A stretch of 64,000 nt of DNA from Elizabethkingia miricola (GTDB lineage Bacteria > Bacteroidota > Bacteroidia > Flavobacteriales > Weeksellaceae): assembly GCF_001675285.1 (NCBI RefSeq), contig NZ_LSGQ01000003.1:186001-250000 (forward strand), written 5' to 3'. Positions 51,383 to 60,265 of this stretch are shown one piece after another. The first letter of the stretch is position 1, and every line of letters starts with the position of its first letter. The notes beneath the pieces are model-generated. The model saw only the letters and a list, made by a program, of their open reading frames with translations, was not told where the DNA came from and did not search any database. The position numbers were made by a program, and so were the translations under genes.

Positions 51383-52147
51383 TTAAAATTTACTTTTCAG
51401 CTTTATAGCTGTTAATATCTTTTTGGTGTACAATGGAAAGTCAGCATTTTGTATCCATCCGAAATAACCAGGATCTTTATCAAATACATCCAGTACTTTT
51501 TGTCCTTTATATTTTCCAAAAGAGAACATCTCTTCTTCCTTCTCATTGTAGATAATAAAGCCTGCTAAATCAGCGCTTCTTTTATGGAAAGAAAATTCGC
51601 TTAAAGAATGTGCGTCATCTCCTAATTCGTCATATTTACCCACCTGTGCATCCAATATTTCAAAAGTTGCCAAAGTATCTGCTTCTGCAGAGTGAGCGTT
51701 CTCCAGAGACTTTCCACAATAGAATTGGTATGCAGCAGAAAGATTTCGAGGTTCCATCTTATGGAAAATAGTCTGTACATCTATTGGTTTATGTTTTGAC
51801 AGATCGAAGTCGAAACCAACTCTTAGTAATTCTTCTGCCAGTAAAGGAATGTCAAATCTGTTAGAATTGAAACCTCCTAAATCAGAATCCTTAATCATAT
51901 CAATGATTTTAGGGGCAATCTCTTTTAATGTAGGTTTGTCTGCTACCATCTCGTCTGTGATTCCGTGAATGTCACTAGATTCTTTAGGAATAGGCATTTC
52001 CGGATTTACCAGCCATGTTTTAGATTCACGTGAGGCATCCGGGAAAACTTTCAGGATGCAGATTTCAACAATACGATCTTTAGATATGTTAATACCTGTG
52101 GTCTCCAGGTCGAAAATACAAAGAGGTTTATGTAATTTTAAATTCAT
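51383..52147 (-). CDS. DnaQ-like (DEDDh) 3'-5' exonuclease
   Basis: A 254-residue exonuclease of the DnaQ/PolC type. The acidic residues and histidine are present: FDLETTG (about 11-17), GFNSNRFDIPLLAEELL (about 101-117) and HSAEADTLATFEIL (about 160-173, DEDDh His). The C-terminal 60 residues (MFSFGKYKGQKVLDVFDKDPGYFGWI) form an exonuclease-associated fold found in Bacteroidota members. The longer frame from 52249 would run into pssA; the ATG at 52147 overlaps its stop by four bases, which suggests coupling. Confidence 0.93.
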   Translation of the reverse strand: MNLKLHKPLCIFDLETTGINISKDRIVEICILKVFPDASRESKTWLVNPEMPIPKESSDIHGITDEMVADKPTLKEIAPKIIDMIKDSDLGGFNSNRFDIPLLAEELLRVGFDFDLSKHKPIDVQTIFHKMEPRNLSAAYQFYCGKSLENAHSAEADTLATFEILDAQVGKYDELGDDAHSLSEFSFHKRSADLAGFIIYNEKEEEMFSFGKYKGQKVLDVFDKDPGYFGWIQNADFPLYTKKILTAIKLKSKF

Positions 52148-52863
52148 ATTTGCGTTAAATTTTTTTGAAATAATAAAGAAACAGCGATGTAATAGATCAT
52201 ACAAAGTGGTATACCTGTAATTCCGAATGCGGAAAGAAGTATAATACATCCTGCTACTAATGCTACTTTAGGATAATTATCCTGCAGTTTCATAGATTTG
52301 AATTTCATGGCAATCATTTTTATCGGGCTTACAAGCAACCAGGAACACAACAGGCTTAGTAGTATAAGTAATCCTGCATTTTCGAATAAAAATGAGAATG
52401 TATGCTTTTCTCTGAAAGCGTAATACATACCAAACAACAGGATCGTATTACTAGGTGTATTAAGTCCTTTGAAATAATATTTCTGATCTTCATCAAGGTT
52501 AAAGATAGCCAGACGCAGACACGAGAAAAGAGTAACCAGAAGTCCGATATATTTAACATCGAAAGGCAGACTTATGCTAAATGCCTGATCTCCGAAACCT
52601 TCCAGAGCTTTATACATTGTTAATCCGGGAAGGAAACCAAAACTAACCATATCTGCAAGAGAGTCCAGCTGGACACCAAGTTCACTGTTTGCTTTTAGTG
52701 CTCTTGCTACAAAACCATCGAAAAAGTCCAGTACAAGAGAACAGATAATACATAAAGCTGTAGTTTTATAATCTCCCAGTACAAGCTGGATTGCACCAAC
52801 ACTGCCGAAAAACAGGTTTCCAAGTGTCAGAGCATTTGCAAAATTATTCCGGATAAAATTCAT
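52144..52863 (-). CDS. pssA: CDP-diacylglycerol-serine O-phosphatidyltransferase
   Basis: Makes phosphatidylserine from CDP-diacylglycerol and L-serine, the precursor of phosphatidylethanolamine, in the inner membrane. The 239-residue protein contains the CDP-alcohol phosphotransferase motif DFFDGFVARALKANSELGVQLDSLAD (DxxDGxxAR...GxxxDxxxD, about 46-72, matching exactly) and about seven membrane helices. Its stop overlaps the exonuclease ATG. The 236 bases upstream of it, before the DUF2147 gene, hold nothing I can assign. Confidence 0.93.
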   Translation of the reverse strand: MNFIRNNFANALTLGNLFFGSVGAIQLVLGDYKTTALCIICSLVLDFFDGFVARALKANSELGVQLDSLADMVSFGFLPGLTMYKALEGFGDQAFSISLPFDVKYIGLLVTLFSCLRLAIFNLDEDQKYYFKGLNTPSNTILLFGMYYAFREKHTFSFLFENAGLLILLSLLCSWLLVSPIKMIAMKFKSMKLQDNYPKVALVAGCIILLSAFGITGIPLCMIYYIAVSLLFQKNLTQI

Positions 52864-53099
52864 GCAGCAAAAATAGGGAGGAATTATGAATTATCTGGTA
52901 TAAGTTAGGTGTTAAACACTATTCACCCGGTAAAACTGCTATAAAATAAACTACAGCTAAAAATGAACAGGAAGGTGATAAGGAAGACGTGTAGAAATAA
53001 ATAGCTGTTTAACAATAACTGTATTTACCAGAAACTATGTAAAAAATAACTTTAAAGATTGTTTAATTCAGATAAATAATTATCTTTAAACAAATTTAT

Positions 53100-53528
53100 A
53101 TGAAAATGAAAAAAATAATCTTTAGCCTTGTTGCAGTATTTTTCAGTGTGTTATCTTATGCACAGATTGAAGGAAAATGGAAGACTATAGACGATGAAAC
53201 AGGAAAGCCTAAGTCTATCGTCGAGATTTTTAAAAAATCGGATGGTAAATATTATGGTAAAGTAATCCAGTTATTAATAAAACCTGCAGATCCTAACTGC
53301 TCTGGCTGTAAGGATGACCGTAAAGATAAACCTATCCTTGGTATGGAAGTAATCAGAGGATTGTCTAAGGACGGAAGCGAGTTTACAAAAGGAACAATTA
53401 CTGACCCTAAAAATGGTAAGACTTATAAGTGTACTATCAAAAAAGAAGGCGAAGATAAACTTAATGTAAGAGGTTATATTGGATTCTCAGCATTAGGAAG
53501 ATCTCAAACTTGGTATAAAGTAGATTAA
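53100..53528 (+). CDS. DUF2147 domain-containing secreted protein
   Basis: A 142-residue secreted protein with signal peptide (KKIIFSLVAVFFSVLSYAQ) and the DUF2147 lipocalin-like domain: IEGKWKTIDDETGKPKSIVEI, DGKYYGKVIQ, ITDPKNGKTYKCTIKKEG and LNVRGYIGFSALGRSQTWYKV at the end. CSGC occurs at about 63-66. The family is widespread and unassigned. A strong terminator follows. Confidence 0.93.
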   Translation: MKMKKIIFSLVAVFFSVLSYAQIEGKWKTIDDETGKPKSIVEIFKKSDGKYYGKVIQLLIKPADPNCSGCKDDRKDKPILGMEVIRGLSKDGSEFTKGTITDPKNGKTYKCTIKKEGEDKLNVRGYIGFSALGRSQTWYKVD

Positions 53529-53547
53529 TATTTATCAATATATTCAT

Positions 53548-53578
53548 AAAAGCATCAAAGAAATTTGATGCTTTTTTT
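53548..53578 (+). terminator. Rho-independent terminator after DUF2147
   Basis: AAAAGCATCAAA (53548-53559) pairs perfectly with TTTGATGCTTTT (53564-53575), loop GAAA, with T run to 53578. Confidence 0.93.
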
Positions 53579-53622
53579 GTTGAAAAAGTGTAACGAAAAA
53601 TAAAAGGATACACTTATAGAGT

Positions 53623-54117
53623 ATGCAGAGTAAAGCCGAAGAAACTTTTGTAAAACAGATTACGGAAAATCAGCGATTAATCCATAAAGTATGCAGGATT
53701 TATACAGACAATGAAGCAGATCATGAAGATCTTTTTCAGGAAATTACGTTGCAGTTGTGGAAGTCTTTTTCGGGATATAGAGGCGAAGCAAAATTTTCTA
53801 CATGGATGTACCGTATAGCGCTGAATACTGCAATATCATTATTTAGAAAATCCGACAGACAGATCCGATTGCAATCGGATATAGATTTTGTCTCACTGAA
53901 AATAGAATGCGATGAATATACTGATGAAGAAGAAAAAATTCGGAATATGTATAAAATGATACATAAACTTTCGGATATAGAAAAAGCATTGATTATGATG
54001 TATCTGGACGATAAAAGTTATAGAGAAATAGGAGAGGTTTTGGGAATCACAGAAGGTAATGCCCGTGTGAAAATGAACAGAGCTAAAAATAATCTGAAAT
54101 CACTTATAAAAAAATAA
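53623..54117 (+). CDS. ECF sigma-70 factor
   Basis: A 164-residue ECF sigma factor. Region 2: HKVCRIYTDNEADHEDLFQEITLQLWKSFSGYRGEAKFSTWMYRIALNTAIS (about 22-72). Region 4: LSDIEKALIMMYLDDKSYREIGEVLGITEGNARVKMNRAKNNL (about 112-154). Its TAA shares its last base with the ATG of a membrane protein gene, a two-gene unit resembling sigma/anti-sigma pairs. Confidence 0.93.
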   Translation: MQSKAEETFVKQITENQRLIHKVCRIYTDNEADHEDLFQEITLQLWKSFSGYRGEAKFSTWMYRIALNTAISLFRKSDRQIRLQSDIDFVSLKIECDEYTDEEEKIRNMYKMIHKLSDIEKALIMMYLDDKSYREIGEVLGITEGNARVKMNRAKNNLKSLIKK

Positions 54118-54725
54118 TGGCTATGGATGAACTGGAATTACTAAAAAAAGATTGGAATAAAAATTCTGAAGATTTTAAGGCATACTCTGCTAAAGAGATT
54201 TTTAGGATGTTAAAACGGAAATCAATTTCGTTTTCTACATCATTACTTATCTTGGGAATTACCGAGATTGCATTGTGGCTGGTATTTGATGTGATCTACG
54301 GATTAGATTACAGATTAGTGAGATATACTTTGTTTTTCTGTTTCACGGGTCTTTTGGTGTATACATTCTATAGAATTAAGAATACAACCAACTCAAAGGA
54401 TTTAATGAAAAGTATTTTAATGTTGAGGCGAATTGTTGTTATATATGTTATTGCGGTGTTTTCGACATTAATTATAGAGTGTATATTGAATTTTGATATT
54501 ATGACCAACCAATTTTATACTGGTTGGCAGGAGGGGAGGCATGGGAAATATCAGGTCGGAAATTTGTTACAACCGACATTGAAAATTTATATATTGTTTT
54601 CGGTGATTTTGCTTTCAATATTGCTTTTTATCAGTTTGATTTATAAAAATTTTTATGGAAATATCCTCCATAAATTGAGGGCTAATTATAAAGAACTGAC
54701 CAAATTAGAAGAAAGTAATGCATAA
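54117..54725 (+). CDS. Membrane protein, possible partner of the ECF sigma factor
   Basis: A 202-residue protein with four or so membrane segments (SFSTSLLILGITEIALWLVF, YTLFFCFTGLLVYTFY, RIVVIYVIAVFSTLIIECIL and IYILFSVILLSILLFISLIY) after a 35-residue charged N-terminus (MAMDELELLKKDWNKN). No zinc-binding anti-sigma motif is present. Its start overlaps the sigma gene stop by one base, and position implies regulation of that sigma factor; this is inference. A second ATG at 54123 is possible. Confidence 0.8.
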   Translation: MAMDELELLKKDWNKNSEDFKAYSAKEIFRMLKRKSISFSTSLLILGITEIALWLVFDVIYGLDYRLVRYTLFFCFTGLLVYTFYRIKNTTNSKDLMKSILMLRRIVVIYVIAVFSTLIIECILNFDIMTNQFYTGWQEGRHGKYQVGNLLQPTLKIYILFSVILLSILLFISLIYKNFYGNILHKLRANYKELTKLEESNA

Positions 54726-54771
54726 TAAAATGAAAATGGTTATTTTTGTACTTTCAAATTAATTAAAAATT

Positions 54772-55755
54772 ATGGCAGAATATACTTTTCGTGAGGTAAT
54801 TGCACAGGCAATGAGCGAGGAAATGCGCAAAGACCAGTCAATATATTTAATGGGTGAGGAGGTTGCAGAATACAACGGTGCTTACAAAGCATCTAAAGGT
54901 ATGTTAGCAGAATTCGGACCAGACAGAATTATCGATACACCGATTGCTGAGCTTGGTTTCGCAGGTATCTCTGTAGGTGCAGCAATGAACGGATGCCGTC
55001 CGATTGTTGAATTTATGACTTTCAATTTCTCTTTAGTAGGTATTGACCAGATCATTAACAACGCAGCAAAAATTTTTCAGATGAGTGGTGGTCAGTGGAA
55101 CTGTCCAATCGTTTTCCGTGGGCCTACAGCTTCTGCAGGTCAGTTAGGAGCAACTCACTCTCAGGCATTAGAAAGCTGGTATGCAAACTGCCCGGGATTG
55201 AAAGTAGTAGTACCATCTAATCCATATGATGCGAAAGGTCTTTTGAAGACAGCTATCCAGGATAACGACCCTGTTATCTTCATGGAGTCTGAGCAGATGT
55301 ATGGTGATAAAATGGAAGTTCCTGAGGAAGAGTACTACATCCCATTAGGTAAAGCCGATATCAAGAAAGAAGGTTCTGATGTAACTTTAGTTTCTTTCGG
55401 TAAAATCATGAAGTTAGCTATTCAGGCAGCTGAAGATTTAGAAAAAGAAGGAATCTCTGTTGAGGTTATCGACCTTAGAACAGTTCGTCCTTTAGATTAC
55501 GATACAATTTTAACTTCTGTAAAGAAAACTAACCGTTTAGTAGTTTTAGAAGAAGCATGGCCATTCGCTTCTGTAGCTTCTGAGATTACTTATATGGTAC
55601 AGCAAAAAGCATTTGATTATTTAGATGCTCCAATCAAGAGAATTACAACTCCGGATGCTCCGGCTCCATATTCTGCAGCATTATTTGCAGAATGGTTCCC
55701 GAAACTGGAAAAAGTAAAAGCTGAGATTAAAAATGCAATGTACGTTAAGCAATAA
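54772..55755 (+). CDS. pdhB: Pyruvate dehydrogenase E1 component subunit beta
   Basis: The beta subunit of the thiamine-diphosphate-dependent E1 enzyme, decarboxylating pyruvate. The 327-residue protein starts AEYTFREVIAQAMSEEMRKDQSIYLMGEEVAEYNGAY and contains RIIDTPIAELGFAGISVGAAMNGCRPIVEFMTFNFS, GPTASAGQLGATHSQ and LEEAWPFASVASEI. Both halves of the transketolase-like fold are present. The alpha subunit is not adjacent; split pdhA and pdhB loci are usual in flavobacteria. A TATTTTTG at 54741-54748 fits a -7 promoter box. Confidence 0.95.
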   Translation: MAEYTFREVIAQAMSEEMRKDQSIYLMGEEVAEYNGAYKASKGMLAEFGPDRIIDTPIAELGFAGISVGAAMNGCRPIVEFMTFNFSLVGIDQIINNAAKIFQMSGGQWNCPIVFRGPTASAGQLGATHSQALESWYANCPGLKVVVPSNPYDAKGLLKTAIQDNDPVIFMESEQMYGDKMEVPEEEYYIPLGKADIKKEGSDVTLVSFGKIMKLAIQAAEDLEKEGISVEVIDLRTVRPLDYDTILTSVKKTNRLVVLEEAWPFASVASEITYMVQQKAFDYLDAPIKRITTPDAPAPYSAALFAEWFPKLEKVKAEIKNAMYVKQ

Positions 55756-55776
55756 TAACGTAGATTAACAGATATT

Positions 55777-55803
55777 AAAACCTTCCTTTTCGGAAGGTTT
55801 TTT
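55777..55803 (+). terminator. Rho-independent terminator after pdhB
   Basis: AAAACCTTCC (55777-55786) pairs perfectly with GGAAGGTTTT (55792-55801), loop TTTTC, then T. Confidence 0.92.
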
Positions 55804-55877
55804 AATTTTGTCAAATAAATTTATACAACTTAGGGGTAATTTCTTATACATTTGCGCTAATTTTTATATTTTAAAAT

Positions 55878-57860
55878 ATGTTAGGACTGAATGCACATAT
55901 CGATACCAAGAAGCTAACCTTCATAGGTGTTTTAGTGTCATTAGGAATTGTTTTCGGGGATATTGGAACCTCTCCGTTGTACGTAATGAAGGCTATTGTG
56001 AATGCCAGAAAAGAATCTGGAACATTAGATCCAATCTTCCTGGAAGGGGCTCTTTCATGTATCATCTGGACACTGACGATTCAGACTACGATTAAATATG
56101 TATTAATTTCCCTCAGGGCCGATAACAAAGGTGAGGGTGGTATTCTGGCACTTTTCTCACTGGTAAAGAACCTGAAGAAAAAGTGGCTGTATATTATTGC
56201 GATTATAGGAGCAGCAACTCTTATTGCAGATGGAGTTATTACACCTTCTCTTACTGTAATGGCAGCTATAGAAGGTTTGGAAATATATAATCCGGAAACA
56301 CCAGTAGTTACCATTACGCTTATTGTACTGGTTGCAATCTTTACCATACAACAGTTCGGAACAAGCTTTATTGGTAAATTTTTCGGACCGGTAATGACGA
56401 TCTGGTTCCTTATGTTAGGAACATTAGGCGTAATCCATCTTTTCGATTATCCACAGATTTTGAAAGCATTAAATCCTTACTATGCAGTAAGGCTTATTAT
56501 AACATCACCTTCTATTATCGTTATCCTTGGAGCTGTTTTCTTATGTACAACAGGAGCTGAAGCTTTATATTCGGATCTTGGACACTGTGGTATCAAGAAT
56601 ATCCGTATTAGCTGGGTATTTGTGAAAATTTGCCTTATTCTTAACTATCTTGGGCAGGGGGCTTGGCTGGTAGGAAACTATCAACAGGTTTTCGCAGGAG
56701 AAAATCCTTTCTTTGCTATGATGCCGGAATGGTTCGTACTACCTGCAGTAATTATGGCAACTGCAGCCGCTATTATTGCCAGTCAGGCGTTGATTACCGG
56801 ATCGTTTACGATTTTCTCAGAAGCAATGTCACTTAACTTCTGGCCTTTACAGGAAATTGATTATCCATCCGGGGTAAAAGGACAAATGTATATTCCTAAA
56901 GTAAACTGGGGGTTATTGGTCTTCTGTATTTTCGTTGTACTTTACTTTAAGGAATCGGGAAAAATGGAGGCTGCCTATGGTCTGTCTATTACAGTAACGA
57001 TGTTGATGACAACTGTTCTTTTGGTATTTTATCTTTTCAAGAAAAGGATTAATAAGTGGCTCGTTTTGCTATTCGCATTAGTATATCTTTCTTTAGAATT
57101 AGGATTCTTTAGTGCCAATGTGATCAAGTTCTTTGAAGGTGGTTGGATTACTGTATTCTTAGCCGGATTTATAGGAATTTGTATGTATGCATGGTACAAC
57201 GGAAGAATGATTAAAACCAAATTCATCAAGTTTGTAAAACTAGAGCATTACATATCTACTATCCAGGATATGAAACTGGATGAAACGATTCCTAAGTATG
57301 CAACAAACCTGGCTTATTTCAGCCGTGCTAAAAACACGCAGGAAATAGAATCTAAGATTATCTATTCTATGATTCGTTCTCAGCCCAAGCGTGCAGACCA
57401 CTATTTTATTCTGAATATTGTAAACCATGAAGATCCCTATACTTATGAGTATAAAATAGATGAAATTCTTCCGGGAACTATTTACCGCATACATTTTATT
57501 TTAGGATTTAAGGTCGACAGACTTATCAATGATTATTTCCAGCAGGTATTAACGGATATGGTGGATGAAGGAATTATTCCGGACAGAAGTAGCCATCCGT
57601 CGCTAAGAGCACATAATATACCGCCGGATCTTAAATATATAATTATAGACAACGTGTATATCAATGATTATCTTCTTACAATCCGTGAAAAGATTATTAT
57701 GAATGTTTATAATTTTGTCCGTAAAATGGGTAGTAATGACTTTACTGCATTCGGTTTAGTTTCTCACAACGTGGTTGTAGAGTCGGCACCGCTACTTTAT
57801 AATCCGGTGCGTGTACACAAGATCAAGCAGGTTGGTTTTAACCGTTTTGATGAAGATTAA
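55878..57860 (+). CDS. kup: KUP family potassium uptake transporter
   Basis: Proton-coupled potassium importer of the inner membrane. The 660-residue protein has about 12 membrane helices (20-435) and a C-terminal cytoplasmic domain. Signatures are VFGDIGTSPLYVMKAI (about 25-40), DNKGEGGILALFSLV, LIADGVITPSLTVMAAIEGLEIY, EALYSDLGHCG and ASQALITGSFTIFSEAMSLN. TACATTTG at 55847-55854 fits a -7 promoter box 23 bases before the ATG. It is followed by a Fur-like gene after 23 bases. Confidence 0.95.
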   Translation: MLGLNAHIDTKKLTFIGVLVSLGIVFGDIGTSPLYVMKAIVNARKESGTLDPIFLEGALSCIIWTLTIQTTIKYVLISLRADNKGEGGILALFSLVKNLKKKWLYIIAIIGAATLIADGVITPSLTVMAAIEGLEIYNPETPVVTITLIVLVAIFTIQQFGTSFIGKFFGPVMTIWFLMLGTLGVIHLFDYPQILKALNPYYAVRLIITSPSIIVILGAVFLCTTGAEALYSDLGHCGIKNIRISWVFVKICLILNYLGQGAWLVGNYQQVFAGENPFFAMMPEWFVLPAVIMATAAAIIASQALITGSFTIFSEAMSLNFWPLQEIDYPSGVKGQMYIPKVNWGLLVFCIFVVLYFKESGKMEAAYGLSITVTMLMTTVLLVFYLFKKRINKWLVLLFALVYLSLELGFFSANVIKFFEGGWITVFLAGFIGICMYAWYNGRMIKTKFIKFVKLEHYISTIQDMKLDETIPKYATNLAYFSRAKNTQEIESKIIYSMIRSQPKRADHYFILNIVNHEDPYTYEYKIDEILPGTIYRIHFILGFKVDRLINDYFQQVLTDMVDEGIIPDRSSHPSLRAHNIPPDLKYIIIDNVYINDYLLTIREKIIMNVYNFVRKMGSNDFTAFGLVSHNVVVESAPLLYNPVRVHKIKQVGFNRFDED

Positions 57861-57883
57861 TTTTTATGTTGTAAATTTGTACT

Positions 57884-58363
57884 ATGATGGACCAAAAACA
57901 AAAGGAAAAAAATATTGAGACTGTAAAGAGTGTTTTGAAACAGTATTTACAGGATAAAGGGTATCGTAATACACCAGAACGTTACGCTATTATCGAAGAA
58001 ATCTACAATCTGGATCACCACTTTAATGTAGATGATTTGTATTTGTTGATGATTCAGAAGAAATATCAGGTTTCAAAAGCAACAATTTACAACACGATCG
58101 AGATCTTTTTAGATGCAGGATTAATCCGTAAACATCAGTTTGGGGAAAAGACGCTTACCTCTTCCTCTTATGAGAAATCATATTTCGATAAGCAACACGA
58201 TCACTTGGTCGTTTATAAACCGGGATCTGATAAAGAAATTGATGAGATTATAGAATTTTGTGATCCGAGAATTCAGGGAATTAAAGAAGCTATAGAAAAC
58301 GCATTTGGCGTAAGTATCGATAGCCACTCTCTTTACTTCTATGGGTACAAAAAAGATAACTAA
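57884..58363 (+). CDS. Fur family transcriptional regulator, no structural zinc motif
   Basis: A 159-residue Fur-like repressor. The winged helix is seen as GYRNTPERYAIIEEIYNLDHHFNVDDLYLLMIQKKYQVSKATIYNTIEIFLDAGLIRKHQF. The dimerisation half keeps QHDHLVVY and SHSLYFYGY, but the CxxC pairs that bind structural zinc in most Fur proteins are missing (VVYKPGSDKE in place of ICxxCG). TTTG - 22 - TAAATTTG at 57846-57879 reads as a promoter ending five bases before the ATG, which would give an almost leaderless transcript. The sensed metal or signal is unclear. Confidence 0.9.
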   Translation: MMDQKQKEKNIETVKSVLKQYLQDKGYRNTPERYAIIEEIYNLDHHFNVDDLYLLMIQKKYQVSKATIYNTIEIFLDAGLIRKHQFGEKTLTSSSYEKSYFDKQHDHLVVYKPGSDKEIDEIIEFCDPRIQGIKEAIENAFGVSIDSHSLYFYGYKKDN

Positions 58364-58442
58364 TCTCGTAAAGATATTATAAATAAAGCGCAAGGAGAGA
58401 AGCCTCTCTTTGCGTTTCAAGGTTTAATAGCGTTTCACATTC

Positions 58443-60194
58443 ATGAAAAGAATCCTTTTTCTATTTCTTCTTATCTATATCACAGGAGCAGCGCAGACTA
58501 TTCCTACGACTCCTCTGAAAAAGGATCCCTACTTTAATCAGAGTACTGCTCCGAAAACAAAGCCTGGGACTACTCCGGAAAAGATCAAGCTAATCCATGC
58601 AGATAGTACCAACGTACGCCCTGAGCTTTACGAAGGAAATCCTTTCCTGAGAGGTAATGTAGAAGTACATCATCAGGGAAGTATCTTCAAGGGGGACGAG
58701 GTTGTTCTGTATCAGAAAGAAAATTTCATTAAAGCGAAAGGTAATATTGATATTACCAATCCGGACGGAACACATCTTACCTCTGATGAAGCTGAATATG
58801 ATGGTAATACCAGAAAAGCTATTGCTAAAGGAAATGTTGTCCTTACAGACCCTAAACAAACTATTAAAACCGAAACGCTGTATTATGACAGAAATGCGAA
58901 TACAGCATATTTTAATGACGGCGGGGTTATTAATGTTCATCAGGACAATAGTGTTATTACAACCAAGATTGGAACTTATTATGTTAATGAACAGCGTATT
59001 GTTTTCGATTCCAATTACCGCATTGTCAACGATGAATATATTACAGACGGAAAGAATGTAAACTATCTCCGTGGTGAGGGTATTGCAGTATTTAACGGGC
59101 CAACAACCGTTACCAACAAAAAGAATCCTTCCAATTACGTTTATACAGAACAGGGGCGCTATCTGATGAATTCTAAAGAAGTTTACCTGAAGAAAAATTC
59201 ACGTATCCACTATAACGGAAAAATCCTTACCGGAGACGATATGTATTTCAATCAAATTACCGGTTTTGGTAAGGCGATTGGTAATGTAAAACTGGATGAT
59301 CCCGCTGAAAACAGATATATACTGGGAGGTTACGGAGAGATCTATGAAAAAACTGACTCTGCTGTAATTACCGAAAAGCCATATGCTATAAAAGTCCTGA
59401 AAACGGATTCTGTATATATTGCCGCTAAGAAAATTCTGGCATACCAAAAGTTGGACAGTAAGACAGGACAGAAAAAAAGCTACATGCGAGCTTTTAAGCA
59501 AGCAAGAATGTTTAAAACCAATGCGCAGGGACGTTCAGATTCTTTAGCATATAACGAAACTGATGGTGTTATGCACTTTGTAGGGAAACCAGTTTTCTGG
59601 GCTGGTGAAAGACAGGTTACCGGAGATACCATCAGAGCTTACTCCACGCCCGATATGCAGCGTATAGATTCTGTACGAGTAATGGGAGATGCTTTTGCTA
59701 TCAGTAAGGTGGATTCATTGAATCTTAAAGATGAATTCAATCAGGTGAAAGGAAAGATCATGACGATTTACTTTCAGGAAGGTCAGTTGAAAGAAGCCAG
59801 GGTAAAAGGAAATGCCCAGGCTATTACATATGCCGATAATCAGGATGAAAAAACTAAGAAGGTAGACCGTATAGGTATTGCTTATTCTACCTGCGGCGAA
59901 ATCATTACTGAATTTGAAGAAAAAAAAGTACAAACGATAACATGTAATATCGGTGCACTCACCGACTTGTACCCAATGAGTAAAGTCGCGAAGGCGAAAA
60001 GATTTTTCCCGGATTTTAATTGGAATACAAAAGACAGACTGCAGCGATGGCGGGATATATTCTTAGATACCCCGAATTATCCGGAGAAACAGTATACCTC
60101 GGATAATACACTTTACGATGCCGCTCAGGGAATTATTAAGAGCAAAGAAGATGCTCAGAAAGCAAAAGAACCTAAACGGGTTAAAAAAGAATAA
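58443..60194 (+). CDS. OstA-like (LptA-fold) LPS transport-related protein
   Basis: A 583-residue periplasmic protein with signal peptide (KRILFLFLLIYITGAAQ) and repeated OstA/LptA beta-jellyroll strands: FLRGNVEVHHQGSIFKGDEVVLYQKENFIKAKGNIDITNPDGTHLTSDEAEYDG, IAKGNVVLTDPKQTIKTETLYYDR, then further units near 255-300 and 360-420 (MHFVGKPVFWAGERQVTGDTIRAYS). It is much longer than E. coli LptA, with several tandem units, as in the OstA-like family of Bacteroidota. The role is presumed to be carrying lipopolysaccharide across the periplasm. Confidence 0.9.
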   Translation: MKRILFLFLLIYITGAAQTIPTTPLKKDPYFNQSTAPKTKPGTTPEKIKLIHADSTNVRPELYEGNPFLRGNVEVHHQGSIFKGDEVVLYQKENFIKAKGNIDITNPDGTHLTSDEAEYDGNTRKAIAKGNVVLTDPKQTIKTETLYYDRNANTAYFNDGGVINVHQDNSVITTKIGTYYVNEQRIVFDSNYRIVNDEYITDGKNVNYLRGEGIAVFNGPTTVTNKKNPSNYVYTEQGRYLMNSKEVYLKKNSRIHYNGKILTGDDMYFNQITGFGKAIGNVKLDDPAENRYILGGYGEIYEKTDSAVITEKPYAIKVLKTDSVYIAAKKILAYQKLDSKTGQKKSYMRAFKQARMFKTNAQGRSDSLAYNETDGVMHFVGKPVFWAGERQVTGDTIRAYSTPDMQRIDSVRVMGDAFAISKVDSLNLKDEFNQVKGKIMTIYFQEGQLKEARVKGNAQAITYADNQDEKTKKVDRIGIAYSTCGEIITEFEEKKVQTITCNIGALTDLYPMSKVAKAKRFFPDFNWNTKDRLQRWRDIFLDTPNYPEKQYTSDNTLYDAAQGIIKSKEDAQKAKEPKRVKKE

Positions 60195-60265
60195 TCTTAC
60201 TCACGAAGTACGAAAAAGAGTTATTCATCATCTGATTTTTTAATAAATCAATCAACAATTTTAAA

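Noticed and set aside
58384-58416. Hairpin with GCGCAAGGAGAG and CTCTCTTTGCGT between the Fur-like and OstA-like genes
   Set aside because: The stem has mismatches and no T run follows, so I do not call it a terminator; it may be a leader structure.
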